Shown: positions 27,113 through 36,789 of the stretch, piece by piece
Layout: the number at the start of each line of letters is the position of its first letter
Numbering within the stretch: the stretch's first letter is position 1
NCBI RefSeq assembly: GCF_009696275.1
Contig: NZ_VUMI01000002.1
Span: 186,001 to 250,000 of the forward strand
Length of the DNA stretch: 64,000 nucleotides
Source of the DNA: Eisenbergiella porci
GTDB taxonomy: Bacteria > Bacillota > Clostridia > Lachnospirales > Lachnospiraceae
Reading direction: 5' to 3'
Translations under genes and position numbers: made by a program
Notes under the pieces: model-generated
Seen by the model: only the letters and a program-made list of their open reading frames with translations
What the model was told of the DNA's origin: nothing
Databases searched by the model: none

Positions 27113-27459
27113 GGAATCCGTCCGCCTGCGTGGGGCTGCCGCTGTATTTCTTCTCCGGGGGCGGCTTTGGGGGAGTTTCCGGTCCAGTCTCAAAAACGGG
27201 GTGTTTCTAACTGTTTCCGGAGGCCGGAATTCTGCCAGCGCGGCCAAAACTCCTCCGCAGGCAACGGGGTAGTGGGCAGCCGTGGGCGTTGGGAGCGGCC
27301 GTTGCCTGTGTTCGTCAGACAGGCCGCTAGGGGCGGCAGAATTTCGGCCTCCGGAAGCAGTAAGAAACATCACCGTTTTTTCCTATGGACCGGAAACTCC
27401 CCCAAAGCCGCCCCCGGAGAAGAAATACAGCGGCAGCCCCACACAGGCGGACGCATTCC
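27113..27459. repeat. 347-bp foldback element
   Basis: Outer arms of 74 bp (27113-27186 and 27386-27459) are complementary with about two mismatches. Inside, GGAGGCCGGAATTCTGCC pairs with GGCAGAATTTCGGCCTCC (27333-27350) with one mismatch, and GCAGGCAACGG pairs with CCGTTGCCTGTG near 27257-27310. The whole stretch can fold into one long hairpin. Both arms are GC-rich, and no convincing gene reads through. It looks like a non-autonomous foldback or MITE, or possibly a strong transcription barrier after the two-component operon. The region 27460-27722 holds an isolated TTGACA at 27613 without a good -10 box. Confidence 0.75.
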
Positions 27460-27722
27460 TTTGGCTATGCGGCAGGGTTGTGCTGGATTGACAGATGTGA
27501 TAAGAACAAGTTGAAAAATGTAGAAGATATTATAAAATTTATAAGAGTAATTGTGAGGCTGCGGGGAAAAATCCGTGGCCTTTATTCGTTTTGTATAGGA
27601 GAATCTAAATATTTGACAAAAATAGTAAAATAATCTCCATACAAAAGATGGAGGGAAAAAATTACAATAAAGTCCATCAGGTTACAATGCATTGTACAGA
27701 TAAATGGAATTATGAAAAAGGT

Positions 27723-27746
27723 AACAGTCCGGTTTCCTGGACTGTT
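27723..27746 (+). promoter_or_regulatory. Leader hairpin before the solute-binding protein gene
   Basis: AACAGTCC (27723-27730) pairs with GGACTGTT (27739-27746) around an 8-nt loop, about 10 nt before the ribosome site AAGGAAAGAGG. It may affect translation or message stability. Confidence 0.4.
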
Positions 27747-27771
27747 AATAAAGAAGGAAAGAGGAATGGTT

Positions 27772-29502
27772 ATGAGAAGACATGTACTGCAGAAAATGTG
27801 CGCGTTGGCACTGGCCGGAACTATGGTTTTGAGCCTGGGAGCGTGCGGTTCGGCTGAAACAGGGACGGCAGGGACACAGGCGGCCCAGAGTGAGGCTTCA
27901 GGGGAGAATGCCCCGGCAGATGCTTCTGCTTCCAGTGAGGGAACAGGCGAGCTTTACTGGTTTTCTGATGTATCCGGATGGGGACCTGCGACAGCGAACT
28001 GGTCCACCAAGGAATCACCGGCGACTGAATACATAGAAGAAAATTTCGGGCTTACCCTGAAAATAGAGCAGCCGCCTACGGATGTAACCACAAAGCTGGG
28101 CCTGATGATCGCCTCAGGAGAGCTTCCGGATATGATGTCCATTACGGATGCGGACATTTATAAGCAGCTTGTGGCAGCGGACAAGGTATGGGATATGAAA
28201 ACCTTCCTGGAAACCTATGATCCGGAATCTCATTTGCTCAAGGACTTCCCGGAGGATATCAAGCAGGCTCTGACAGATACCTACGGCGGCTGGTATTCTT
28301 ATCCCAGCCATATGGAATCCAAGGATAACAGGAAGGTATTCCCTCCCGATGATCAGGTATGGATTGACGTAGTGGAAAAGGGCAGCAACAGCTGTATCAT
28401 GTTCAATAAGGAAATCATGGATGCGCTGGGAATTACCCAGGAGGACGTACAGACGGAGGAAGGCTTCTATGCTGCCTGTGAAAAAGTGAAAAATTCCGGC
28501 TATCAGGTGGACGGACAGAGCGTCCTGCCGGTAGTGCTGCAGTGCAACCTCTGGATTAACTCCAGCCTGGACGGCATTGTTTCCTGGAACTTCGGTGCAG
28601 TGCCGGTGGATGAAAACGGCAATTACAGACATATGGAACTCAGCCCGGGATATAAAAACGGCCTGAAATTCCTGAATACCCTGGTACAGAAAAACTACCT
28701 GGATGTGAATACCCTTACAATTGATGAAACCGCCCTGAAGACCTATCTGGATGCAAAGAGAGTATTCTGCTGGATCGGCAACCAGGCACAGCAGGACAAA
28801 ACAAATATGCCCTGGGTATCCTTCGGACCGATCCTTGCCTCCAACGGCGCCAGACCGGCCATGCCCGTTAACCAGTCCGCAGGCACCGGCTGGATTCAGA
28901 CCCTTGTTTCCAAAGACTGCAAGAATCCTGAAAAAATTGCAAAATTGTTAAGCTGGGCTTCCAGCCAGGAAGGACTGCTCCTTAATTATTATGGTATTGA
29001 AGGAACGGACTATACGATTGACGAAAAAGGCATTGTAACAAAAACGGAAGAAGGTAAGAAGAAGCTGGCGGAAGAGTATGACAACAATGTACTGATGTGG
29101 CCGTTTGCCAACACCTCTTTTGAAAGAAATACGGAGCCTGTTCCGGATCCCACAAGCAACAGAGGCGTGGAAGTAGCGCTGATGCCTGCATTTGGCAATT
29201 ACAAGGATACATACATTTATGATGATTCCCTGCTGGGCTTCAAAAACAGCACGGTTATCGAGCCTTCCAGCGACCTGGGAATCAAGCTTTCCCAGATCAA
29301 GACCTATCTGGAATCCCAGAAGGCAAAAATCGTGACGGCTGCCTCCGACGAGGCCTTTGAAAAGGAATACCAGAACATGCTCGACACCCTGGATCAGTAT
29401 GAAATCACAGCGATTGACGAGGAATACAACAAAGTATACCAGGAGTACTGTGAGAAGAAGGGCAACAAAATCGAAGATATAAACGCCGGACTTTACAAAT
29501 AA
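27772..29502 (+). CDS. LplA-type sugar-binding lipoprotein (ABC importer)
   Basis: The 576-residue lipoprotein has a signal peptide and lipobox (LSLGACGS; lipidated Cys about residue 24). The body is the family-1 solute-binding fold found with LplB/YtcP-type permeases (for example TEYIEENFGLTLKIEQPPTDV and LGLMIASGELPDMM). It should sit on the outer membrane face and deliver an oligosaccharide to the two permeases downstream. I place the start at ATG 27772, 7 nt after GAGG; an in-frame ATG at 27766 is too close to the site. The GH51 enzyme at the operon's end suggests an arabinose-containing ligand. Confidence 0.88.
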   Translation: MRRHVLQKMCALALAGTMVLSLGACGSAETGTAGTQAAQSEASGENAPADASASSEGTGELYWFSDVSGWGPATANWSTKESPATEYIEENFGLTLKIEQPPTDVTTKLGLMIASGELPDMMSITDADIYKQLVAADKVWDMKTFLETYDPESHLLKDFPEDIKQALTDTYGGWYSYPSHMESKDNRKVFPPDDQVWIDVVEKGSNSCIMFNKEIMDALGITQEDVQTEEGFYAACEKVKNSGYQVDGQSVLPVVLQCNLWINSSLDGIVSWNFGAVPVDENGNYRHMELSPGYKNGLKFLNTLVQKNYLDVNTLTIDETALKTYLDAKRVFCWIGNQAQQDKTNMPWVSFGPILASNGARPAMPVNQSAGTGWIQTLVSKDCKNPEKIAKLLSWASSQEGLLLNYYGIEGTDYTIDEKGIVTKTEEGKKKLAEEYDNNVLMWPFANTSFERNTEPVPDPTSNRGVEVALMPAFGNYKDTYIYDDSLLGFKNSTVIEPSSDLGIKLSQIKTYLESQKAKIVTAASDEAFEKEYQNMLDTLDQYEITAIDEEYNKVYQEYCEKKGNKIEDINAGLYK

Positions 29503-29515
29503 TCCCCGGCGGCAG

Positions 29516-29550
29516 CATAAGGCTGGCCCGCAAAACGCGGCAGCCTTATG
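29516..29550 (+). terminator. Intercistronic hairpin/attenuator after the binding protein gene
   Basis: CATAAGGCTG (29516-29525) pairs with CAGCCTTATG (29541-29550), with an inner CCCGC/GCGG stem and a short TTTG tail. This is the usual place for a leaky terminator that makes binding protein more abundant than permeases. Confidence 0.6.
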
Positions 29551-29577
29551 TTTGCCTGAGGAAGACGGAGGTTCTAT

Positions 29578-30525
29578 ATGAAGAGTAAAAAGAAAAAAAC
29601 TACGGGATTCCGGCTGGGCTATGACAGGGCCACACAGCTTCAGCTGCATACGCTTATGCTCCCCGGAACCGTATTGATGCTGCTGTTTTCCATTGTGCCG
29701 CTTTTCGGCCTGCTGCTGGCTTTTAAAAACTACAGTGTCATAGAGGGCATTAAAGGCGTATTCACCAGCCCCTGGTATGGCTTCCAGAATTTTAAGGTGA
29801 TATTCGGCAATTTTGACTTCAAACGCATGCTGGTGAATACGCTGGGCATTAACCTGATCGGAAACCTGGTGAATATTGTGATGGCGATTCTGTTCGCCCT
29901 GTTCATCAATGAAATAGCCCGCCCCAAATTCAAAAGCTTTGTCCAGACGGTGACCTATATGCCGCATTTTATTTCCTGGGTAGTATTCGGCGGCATTGTT
30001 ATAACGCTGCTGAGCGGGGACGGCGGGCTTTTCAACCAGATCCTGCTGAAGCTGGGCGTGATTGAGCAGCCTATCGTTTTTATGGCGGATTCGAAATATT
30101 TCTGGGCGATTGCCATCCTTTCCAATCTGGTTAAGGAATTAGGGTGGAGCACTATTCTGTACACGGCGGCCATTTCCGGCGTGGATCAGGAGCTTTATGA
30201 AGCGGCCGATCTGGACGGGGCAAGCAGAGTGCAGAAAATGCGTTATGTGACTCTTCCCTGTATCAAGGGAACCATTGTGATCATGGTGATTTTTGCCGTG
30301 GCCGGTATCATGAACAATAACTTCGACCAGCTTTACGTGCTGCAGAATTCCTTTAACCTGGAAAAGAGTGAAGTGATTGACACCTATATTTATAAAGTCG
30401 GCCTGCAGCAGCTGCAGTTCGGTATGGCGGCGGCTGTAAATATTTTCAAATCCATCCTGGCAATTATCCTTTTGACCACCGCCAACTTTGTATCCAATAA
30501 ACTGACGGACAACGGGCTGTTCTGA
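29578..30525 (+). CDS. LplB-type ABC sugar permease
   Basis: A 315-residue inner-membrane permease with about six helices. The EAA-type loop is visible as EAADLDGASRVQKMRYVTLP (about residues 205-224), the docking site for a shared ATPase. TLMLPGTVLMLLFSIVPLFG opens the first helix. The start follows ACGGAGG. No ATPase gene is in the operon, as is normal for these systems, which borrow an MsmX-type ATPase encoded elsewhere. Confidence 0.9.
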   Translation: MKSKKKKTTGFRLGYDRATQLQLHTLMLPGTVLMLLFSIVPLFGLLLAFKNYSVIEGIKGVFTSPWYGFQNFKVIFGNFDFKRMLVNTLGINLIGNLVNIVMAILFALFINEIARPKFKSFVQTVTYMPHFISWVVFGGIVITLLSGDGGLFNQILLKLGVIEQPIVFMADSKYFWAIAILSNLVKELGWSTILYTAAISGVDQELYEAADLDGASRVQKMRYVTLPCIKGTIVIMVIFAVAGIMNNNFDQLYVLQNSFNLEKSEVIDTYIYKVGLQQLQFGMAAAVNIFKSILAIILLTTANFVSNKLTDNGLF

Positions 30526-30545
30526 TCGGAAAACGGAGGGTTCCT

Positions 30546-31460
30546 ATGAATAAAATCAAGTCAAGGAAGGAGAAACGTTTTTCTGTACTCCTTACCGCAG
30601 TGATGATACTTATTATGATAATCACGGTTTATCCGGTGTGGTATTCCCTGATAAATTCCTTAAACAGTGCGCAGGATATCGCCAAAAACGGCTATGCCAT
30701 GCTGCTGCCCGGCGAGTTTTCCCTGGAAAGCTGGCAGTCGGTGCTGAAAAACCCTGAGATTTTCAGGGCCTTCGGGATTACCTTTACCAGAACCATTATC
30801 GTTACGGTGATACAGACGCTTTTTACCTCCATGTTTGCCTATGGTTTTTCCAGGGACAATCTGGTGGGGAAAAAATTCTATACCGTAATCGGTTTTGTCA
30901 GCATGTACTTAAACGGCGGCGTTATCGCGTATTTTATCCTGTTTAACGCCATGCATATTTACAATACCTACTGGGTATATATCCTTCCGGCGCTGTTCGG
31001 CGGGTTTTATAATGTAATCATTTTCAATACCAACTTCAAGTCGATTCCGGAATCCCTGTTCGAATCCGCCAAAATCGACGGCGCCAGCGAGTATACGATT
31101 TTCTTTAAACTGGTAATCCCGCTTTCCAAGCCGGTAATCAGTGCGCTGGGGATTTTCACGGCGGTTGCCACCTGGAACGATTACACCCAGACGCTGTACT
31201 ATACGAAATCCGCAGAAATCCAGACGTTGTCCTACTACATGCTCTCCATCACAAAGGCCAGCGCTTCCGCTGCGCAGCTGGGTGAGACGATGAGTGCAGG
31301 GGCAGCCTCCGTGCTGACAACGGTATCCAACTCCGCTGCGAACTACAAGACCATCGAGCTGGCCTGCATGGTGCTTTCCGCACTGCCGCTGATCATTATG
31401 TATCCGTTCGCACAGAAGTTTTTTGAAAAAGGTGTTATGGTTGGGTCAGTGAAGGGCTGA
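30546..31460 (+). CDS. YtcP/LplC-type ABC sugar permease
   Basis: The 304-residue second permease of the importer begins 20 bp after the first, behind GGAGGG. It has six helices, the EAA-like loop ESAKIDGASEYTIFFKLVIP and the C-terminal motif FEKGVMVGSVKG that is conserved in this subfamily. It pairs with the LplB-type subunit and the upstream lipoprotein. Confidence 0.9.
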   Translation: MNKIKSRKEKRFSVLLTAVMILIMIITVYPVWYSLINSLNSAQDIAKNGYAMLLPGEFSLESWQSVLKNPEIFRAFGITFTRTIIVTVIQTLFTSMFAYGFSRDNLVGKKFYTVIGFVSMYLNGGVIAYFILFNAMHIYNTYWVYILPALFGGFYNVIIFNTNFKSIPESLFESAKIDGASEYTIFFKLVIPLSKPVISALGIFTAVATWNDYTQTLYYTKSAEIQTLSYYMLSITKASASAAQLGETMSAGAASVLTTVSNSAANYKTIELACMVLSALPLIIMYPFAQKFFEKGVMVGSVKG

Positions 31461-31538
31461 TTGCCATTTGCATGTACCTGTGGCAGAATAAAAAGAGCAG
31501 CTGCCTGAAATGTTGCCAGAATCGGGAGGAAAAGGGAT

Positions 31539-33434
31539 ATGGCGGAAATTATTGTGGAAAAGGAATGGACAAAGGAACCGGCGGGCCGGCGGATTTTCGG
31601 GAATTTTATTGAATCCGGGTTCGGCAGGCAGGTGAACGGGATGTGGAGTGAAATGCTTTACAACCGTGCCTTCCGGGATGTGCCGGCCATTAAAATCGCC
31701 ACCTGGGAGTGGCTGGGGCTGGATAAGGAGCATTATAACAGCAATGCGCCCTTCTGGCACAGCGGCTATGAGGAAAATGACTGGGAGGTGATCGGTGCGC
31801 CGGAGCAGGAACATACCTGCGGAACCCATACCTATAAGGGAATGACATCGCTGCTTCTTAAGAATACGGATGGGAGCGAATGCGGGCTTTTGCAGAAGGG
31901 GCTCCATCTGCAGAAGGGAAAACGGTATCAGTTCCGGATTTTTGCAGGCGTCAGGGGAGATATGAGCGAGGCCGGGCTGAACGGCTTCGGGGATACCATC
32001 CACAGCGAAAAGGCGGAGCTTCTGAACGTGAAAATAGGCTCGCAGGAGACCAGCTTTGCCCTGACCACGGTTCCCCGCCTGTTTACCTGGGAATGGGAGG
32101 AAGCCTGCGGGGGAAATGCACAAATCTGTCTGACCTTTTCCTTCCCGGGCACGCTGGTGCTCTCCTTTGCCTCGCTGATGCCTGCCGATAATCTGGGCGG
32201 CTGGCGCGCTGACGTGGTGGAAAAGCTGAAGGAGGCGGCCCCCAGCGTGGTGCGTTTTCCCGGAGGCTGTTTTGTCAGCTTCTACAACTGGGAAAGCTCC
32301 ATCGGCGACCGGGACAGAAGGGAGCCGCAGCCCAGCTTTTACTGGGGCGGCCTGGAGGAAAACGATGTGGGGCTGGACGAATTCCTGCAGCTGTCCCAGC
32401 TGGTGGGCTTTGAACCGCAGCTTTGTTTTAATATGATGACCTCGGAGCCCTTCAAGGCCAGGCAGATGGTGGAATATTTGAATGCGCCGGAGGATGTGGG
32501 AATGGGGCGCCTTCGTATGCAAAACGGGCATAAGGAGCCTTACGGGGTCAGGCTGTTTGAAATGGACAATGAGCCGGGAAGAAAATGGACGGCCTGCCAG
32601 TATGCCGAAGAGTGCGTGAAATTCGCAAGGGAAATGCGGCTGGCGGATCCTGATATCGAGCTGATGATGGCAGCTTATACCTATTCCCCGGAGCTTCTGC
32701 CGGATATGCTGGAGATTGCGGGAAAGGATATCCAGTATGTGATTTACAGGCAGGGCGATCCGGATTTTGTCCACAAAATCCTTCCCGTTATCAGGAAATA
32801 TAACCGGAAAAACGGTACGGATCTGAAGCTGGTCAACACGGAATGGCTGCCCTCCTGCCATAGCCCGGAGCCTTTTGAGAACCCTGCCATGCCGCAGGAT
32901 TTCAGGTGGCATGGGGAAGTGACCAATGATTATGCCAATATTTTTGGCGTGCAGCAGATCAGCTGGAACTATGCCTTAAACGGCGCGCACAGGCTGTTGG
33001 ATTACATCAGCTACGGCGGAGAGTTTGCGCTGGCTAATTTCAATAACATGTGCAATACCTGGGGGCAGAATATCATTGAGGCAACGAAGGAAACCTGTTA
33101 TTTGTCCTGCATGGGCCAAATTTTTGCCATGTTTGCCCGTGTCTTTGAGCCCTGCACAGCGGCCGGGACAGAGACGGGAGCGGAAAATCTGTTTGCCCTG
33201 GCTGTGAAAACGGTAAGCGGTAAGGAGCAGCTCTATATAGTAAACCACTCCGGCGCGGCGGTGCAGACGGCCCTGCCGGAAGGACGCTGGTTTTTGAAGG
33301 ACGGGCTGCAGGGAGAAGGGCGTATGGCCCATGAGACGGAGGCTGAAAGCTGCATAAGGCGGTGCACGGCCGGGCCTGACGGGAATGCCATTGTGGTTCC
33401 GGGGCTGAGTTTTCTGTGTCTGGAGCGTGGGTGA
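31539..33434 (+). CDS. GH51-type alpha-L-arabinofuranosidase-like enzyme
   Basis: The 631-residue protein has no signal peptide, so it is intracellular. RFPGGCF (239-245) and the following YNWESSIGDRDRREPQP block are GH51 signatures. The general acid/base lies in FEMDNEPG (Asn344-Glu345) and the likely nucleophile in VNTEW (Glu435). A beta-sandwich follows at the C-terminus. It should split arabinofuranosyl units from oligosaccharides brought in by the importer just upstream. Sequence departs somewhat from well-known arabinofuranosidases, so another glycoside is possible. Confidence 0.8.
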   Translation: MAEIIVEKEWTKEPAGRRIFGNFIESGFGRQVNGMWSEMLYNRAFRDVPAIKIATWEWLGLDKEHYNSNAPFWHSGYEENDWEVIGAPEQEHTCGTHTYKGMTSLLLKNTDGSECGLLQKGLHLQKGKRYQFRIFAGVRGDMSEAGLNGFGDTIHSEKAELLNVKIGSQETSFALTTVPRLFTWEWEEACGGNAQICLTFSFPGTLVLSFASLMPADNLGGWRADVVEKLKEAAPSVVRFPGGCFVSFYNWESSIGDRDRREPQPSFYWGGLEENDVGLDEFLQLSQLVGFEPQLCFNMMTSEPFKARQMVEYLNAPEDVGMGRLRMQNGHKEPYGVRLFEMDNEPGRKWTACQYAEECVKFAREMRLADPDIELMMAAYTYSPELLPDMLEIAGKDIQYVIYRQGDPDFVHKILPVIRKYNRKNGTDLKLVNTEWLPSCHSPEPFENPAMPQDFRWHGEVTNDYANIFGVQQISWNYALNGAHRLLDYISYGGEFALANFNNMCNTWGQNIIEATKETCYLSCMGQIFAMFARVFEPCTAAGTETGAENLFALAVKTVSGKEQLYIVNHSGAAVQTALPEGRWFLKDGLQGEGRMAHETEAESCIRRCTAGPDGNAIVVPGLSFLCLERG

Positions 33435-33477
33435 GATGCTGGCCGTTGCCTGAAAGCGTATAATAGATGAGAACAGA

Positions 33478-33520
33478 AGAACCGGCAAATACACTATTAT
33501 GGTGTGTTTGCCGGTTCTTT
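33478..33520. terminator. Terminator after the GH51 gene
   Basis: A 17-nt stem AGAACCGGCAAATACAC (33478-33494) pairs with GTGTGTTTGCCGGTTCT (33502-33518) with one G-T or mismatch position, and TTTTGTGT follows. It lies between convergent genes. Confidence 0.85.
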
Positions 33521-33593
33521 TGTGTGTATTCAGTATAAAATGTTTTACAGAAACCTTACAGGGAAAGTTATAAGCATGACCTGAATGTAATTG

Positions 33594-34172
33594 AGCCACG
33601 ATTGACTTGGCAGCGTCGGCCATGGCTTCCAGGAAGGAATCATGATCTGCGGTCCACATGGCCTCCGGATGGCCTGCGCCGTGGATATGTGCTTTGCCGT
33701 GAGAAGAGGCGATTCCGATGGAGATATTCTTCAGGGCGCCGCCGAAGCCGCCCATGGGGTGCCCTTTAAAATGGGAAAGCACCAGGATGGAATCATAATT
33801 TTGAAGATTCTTTCCCACATAATTGACGGAAATCTGTTTCCCGCCCTCCACAGGCAGCTCCAGTTCCCCGTCCTCATCCATGATATCCACCCGGAAATGC
33901 TCCGTCCAGCCATGTGCCTTCATGGTTTCCCAATGCTCCTTTGTGGTATTCCGCTTTCCTTCATAGGCTGTATTGCATTCCACAACGGTGCCGTTTACGG
34001 CTTCTATTACCTTCTTCATAAAATCCGGACGGATAAAATTCTGGTTCCCCATCTCTCCGGAATGTACTTTGACTGCCGTTTCCCCGGAAAGCCTGCTTCC
34101 CAGAACCCGGTACATACGCTCCATTGCTTCGGGGGTAAGTTCTTTTGTAAAATAAACCTTTGCTTTTTCCAT
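33594..34172 (-). pseudogene. DUF362-family gene, 3' end lost
   Basis: From ATG 34172 (AAGGA six bases before) the frame encodes about 193 residues typical of DUF362 proteins: VHSGEMGNQNFIRPDF, NTAYEGKRNTTKEH, LSHFKGHPMGGFGGALKNI and ASSHGKAHIHGAG. After ADAAKSIVA (to 33594) the match ends. The frame then runs on without a stop to 32976, through the terminator region and the antisense of the GH51 gene, which is meaningless sequence. Full-length relatives continue with a Cys-rich Fe-S-like region and another 100 or more residues. A deletion that joined the GH51 3' end to this gene is the simplest explanation. Confidence 0.75.
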
Positions 34173-34217
34173 GCTGCATCCTTCTTTCTTTGTGTAAATT
34201 TTATCAGGCTGATAAAA

Positions 34218-34248
34218 AGCATACCCCATTGAGTCAACTCTAAGTCAA
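34218..34248 (-). promoter_or_regulatory. MerR-type promoter (19-bp spacer) for the DUF362 gene
   Basis: On the - strand a -35 box TTGACT (34248-34243) and a -10 box TATGCT (34223-34218) are 19 bases apart, too far for unaided use. The spacer contains the dyad-like TTAGAGTTGACTCAA. This is the pattern of promoters twisted open by MerR-family activators of the AdhR/NmlR type. Confidence 0.55.
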
Positions 34249-34370
34249 GATTTTTATGCTGAAACAGAAACAGTAATAAAAAGTATGCTAGAAAGATATT
34301 TACATGAAATCTCCGAAACTGCTTACCATAGTATTAGGATTTGATTCGCTCAGAAAGGCCCTGAAGCAGA

Positions 34371-35435
34371 ATGATTAATGAAAATAAGCGAAGGAATAGC
34401 AGTAAAAATAAAAGAAACGGCAGTAAAAAAATTATGCACACCACAATCCCCGCCCTGAAAATAGCAGCGGGAAGCTGCATTTCCATGTATATCGCCCGGC
34501 AGCTGCAGCTGGATTTCGCAGCCTCGGCAGGGACGATTACCCTGCTGACCCTTTTGACTACCCGGTGGGAGACACTCAAGCTCTCCTGTTACCGGCTCCT
34601 GTCATTTGTTCTGTCCGTGTTTCTCTGCCGGCTTTTGTTCCGGCATATGCCCGGGGACTGGCTGGCCTATGGTATGTACGTGTTTCTTATTTCCGTTATT
34701 TTTACCCTGATGGACTGGGGGGCTGTGATTTCCGTCAATGCGGTCATTGGCACCCATTTTTTGGAAACGGGGGACTTCAGCCCGGCTTTTATCAGGAATG
34801 AACTTGCGCTGGTGATAATCGGTATTTTTTTCGCAATACTGCTGAACCTGTTCCAGAACAATGCCGGACGCAGAAAAAAGCTGCTGGCGCATGTGCGGCT
34901 GACGGAGGGTGAATTAAAGAAGATATTGGAGGAGCTGGCGGCGTACCTGTCGGGAAGCGGACGGCAGGACAGGGCATGGGAGGATTTGGAGCTTCTGGAA
35001 AGCAGGCTGGAGGGATTCCGGGAACAGGCGTATGAATACCGTTATAATATCCTCCGGCCCCATGCCGGCTATTATCTGCGCTATTTTGAGATGCGGACAA
35101 AACAGTGCCTTGTGCTCCGTAACCTGCACGGAGAGCTTATCAAGCTGAGTTCACTGCCGGGACAGGCTGCAGCGGTGGCCTCTTTTATGGAATACTGCGC
35201 CTCATATATCCATGAACCTAACGATCCCAAGGCACAGCTTGCCCGCCTCCATGGGGTGATGGAACAGATGAAGGCGGAGCCGCTTCCCGGGACGAGGGAG
35301 GAATTTGAAAACAGGGCGGCCCTATACCATGTTCTTATGGATTTGGAGGACTTTCTTCTGTATAAAAGAACGTTTGTGGAAACAATGGATGAACGGCTGC
35401 GCAGTATTTACTGGGAACAGCGCTCTGCAAGGTAA
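34371..35435 (+). CDS. Aromatic acid exporter (ArAE/DUF939)-like membrane protein
   Basis: The 354-residue protein has an N-terminal bundle of about four to six membrane helices (about 22-165; PALKIAAGSCISMYIARQL is the classic opening) and a C-terminal cytosolic helical domain (about 170-350). This matches the ArAE_1/DUF939 family; relatives are proposed to export aromatic or other small acids, but few are tested. The start ATG at 34371 has only a weak ribosome site (GAAGCAG); ATG 34434 is an alternative. It is monocistronic. Confidence 0.75.
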   Translation: MINENKRRNSSKNKRNGSKKIMHTTIPALKIAAGSCISMYIARQLQLDFAASAGTITLLTLLTTRWETLKLSCYRLLSFVLSVFLCRLLFRHMPGDWLAYGMYVFLISVIFTLMDWGAVISVNAVIGTHFLETGDFSPAFIRNELALVIIGIFFAILLNLFQNNAGRRKKLLAHVRLTEGELKKILEELAAYLSGSGRQDRAWEDLELLESRLEGFREQAYEYRYNILRPHAGYYLRYFEMRTKQCLVLRNLHGELIKLSSLPGQAAAVASFMEYCASYIHEPNDPKAQLARLHGVMEQMKAEPLPGTREEFENRAALYHVLMDLEDFLLYKRTFVETMDERLRSIYWEQRSAR

Positions 35436-35484
35436 CGGCCGCGGCCGTTCGGCTATCGAAGCCATTGCCAACGGCCGCGTCAGC

Positions 35485-36396
35485 TCAGCCATCAGAGCTG
35501 CTGCTAACGGACAGCCGCCTGAACTGCAGAGGGGTAATGCCCTTCATCCGCTTAAAGGTCCGGCAGTAATAGCTGGTATCATGGAAGCCGCAGGCATAGG
35601 CGATTTCCGTAATGGTCTGCCTGGTATCGGAAAGCAGCGGCAGGCTTTTTTCAATCCGGCAGGTAAGTATGTACCCGAAGGGGGAAATGGATAAATGACG
35701 GCGGAACAGTCGGCTGCAGGTGCTTTCGCTGACATGAAAGGAGGAGGCCAGCTCCTTCAGGGTTATCGGCTCCTGTAAATGCAGCTCAACGTAATGCAGC
35801 ATATCCTTCAGCAGCTCTTCCTCACGTCCCGCATTCTGTGCCGGGGCGAATGCGGCGGGCAGATGGGACGCAAATGCGGTAAAAAGGCTGCCAATATGAC
35901 TTTGAATCTTCAGCTCATAGCCGAAGTCCTTTTGCAGGGATGCTTCATACATAGAAAGCATGGTGCGGATACACTCCGCCTCCCAGGCCTCTTCCCTGTG
36001 AAAAATATAGCTGGAAAAGCTTTTGTTATTCATCAGGGGATACAGGTATTTTTCCATAATCAGGCTGTCCGGGGAGGATTGGATAAGCTCCGGGGCAAAC
36101 ACAAAATTATACATGACACAACGGCCGTCTGCGGCAGAAGAGGCGCTGTGCAGTATATCAGAATTAATGAAAATACCATCCCCCTCCCGCAGGATATGGG
36201 ACTCCGAAGCAGTCATTAAGGAAACCTGCCCGGAAACCACCGCGGACAGTTCAAACTCCCGGTGCCAGTGCCAGGGAATGCTGCCTGCATAATATAACGA
36301 CATATCATCCAGATAGGCCTGGAAGGGGAAGGCTTTGGAACCGTGCTTTGTCAGCTCCTGTAAATCGGAGCCGATTTCGATATGGGCCAGCTGCAT
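35485..36396 (-). CDS. AraC-family transcription regulator
   Basis: The 303-residue protein has an N-terminal cupin sensor (about 35-110; HWHREFELSAVVSGQVSL) and a C-terminal AraC double HTH (about 200-295; ITLKELASSFHVSESTCSRLF and ITPLQFRRL). The start follows TGGAGG. It is divergent from the MFS gene at 36790, so control of the MFS/oxidoreductase/sialidase run is likely. A GC-rich palindrome (AACGGCCGCGGCCGTT near 35435) lies between its end and the exporter gene. Confidence 0.87.
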   Translation of the reverse strand: MQLAHIEIGSDLQELTKHGSKAFPFQAYLDDMSLYYAGSIPWHWHREFELSAVVSGQVSLMTASESHILREGDGIFINSDILHSASSAADGRCVMYNFVFAPELIQSSPDSLIMEKYLYPLMNNKSFSSYIFHREEAWEAECIRTMLSMYEASLQKDFGYELKIQSHIGSLFTAFASHLPAAFAPAQNAGREEELLKDMLHYVELHLQEPITLKELASSFHVSESTCSRLFRRHLSISPFGYILTCRIEKSLPLLSDTRQTITEIAYACGFHDTSYYCRTFKRMKGITPLQFRRLSVSSSSDG

Positions 36397-36574
36397 GAAA
36401 ACACCTCCATTTTATTACCGCTGCAGAAGATTACAGGATATATTTATGTGCCCGGGCATATGGAAAAACAGGAATTGCCCCGCTGCAAAGGGAAAATACA
36501 TAAAATGACCGGATAATTCAATAAATATCATAAATAATGACAAAAAATCACTATTTTTATTCGGAATGTGACTT

Positions 36575-36580
36575 TATAAT
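36575..36580 (+). promoter_or_regulatory. Candidate -10 box in the araC/MFS divergent region
   Basis: TATAAT stands about 210 bp before the MFS start in the AT-rich part of the 393-bp gap 36397-36789. The upstream -35 position is poor, as expected for an AraC-activated promoter. I see nothing else definite in this gap; a short frame from 36587 has no ribosome site. Confidence 0.35.
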
Positions 36581-36789
36581 ACTAAATTGTCAGGCCTGAT
36601 GCAAGCAAAGAAAAATGCTGTTGAAAAAGCTTTGCCGGGGAAAATCGCCGCAGGCAATTTCCAGCCCGCAAAACCCTACGCAGACAAAACTGCACAGCAA
36701 TTTGCCCTGTCCCTGACATGCAAAAACCCGGCTCCCATAAGCCCGGGAATCACAACAGAAAAGACTGTTTTTGAGGAGACGAAAATATT

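Noticed and set aside
27086-27633. Short open frames on both strands in the foldback
   Set aside because: The same peptides appear on both strands because of the inverted repeat; no ribosome sites or family matches.
32976-33593. C-terminal extension of the DUF362 frame
   Set aside because: It is antisense to the GH51 gene and a terminator, and does not resemble the family's C-terminus.
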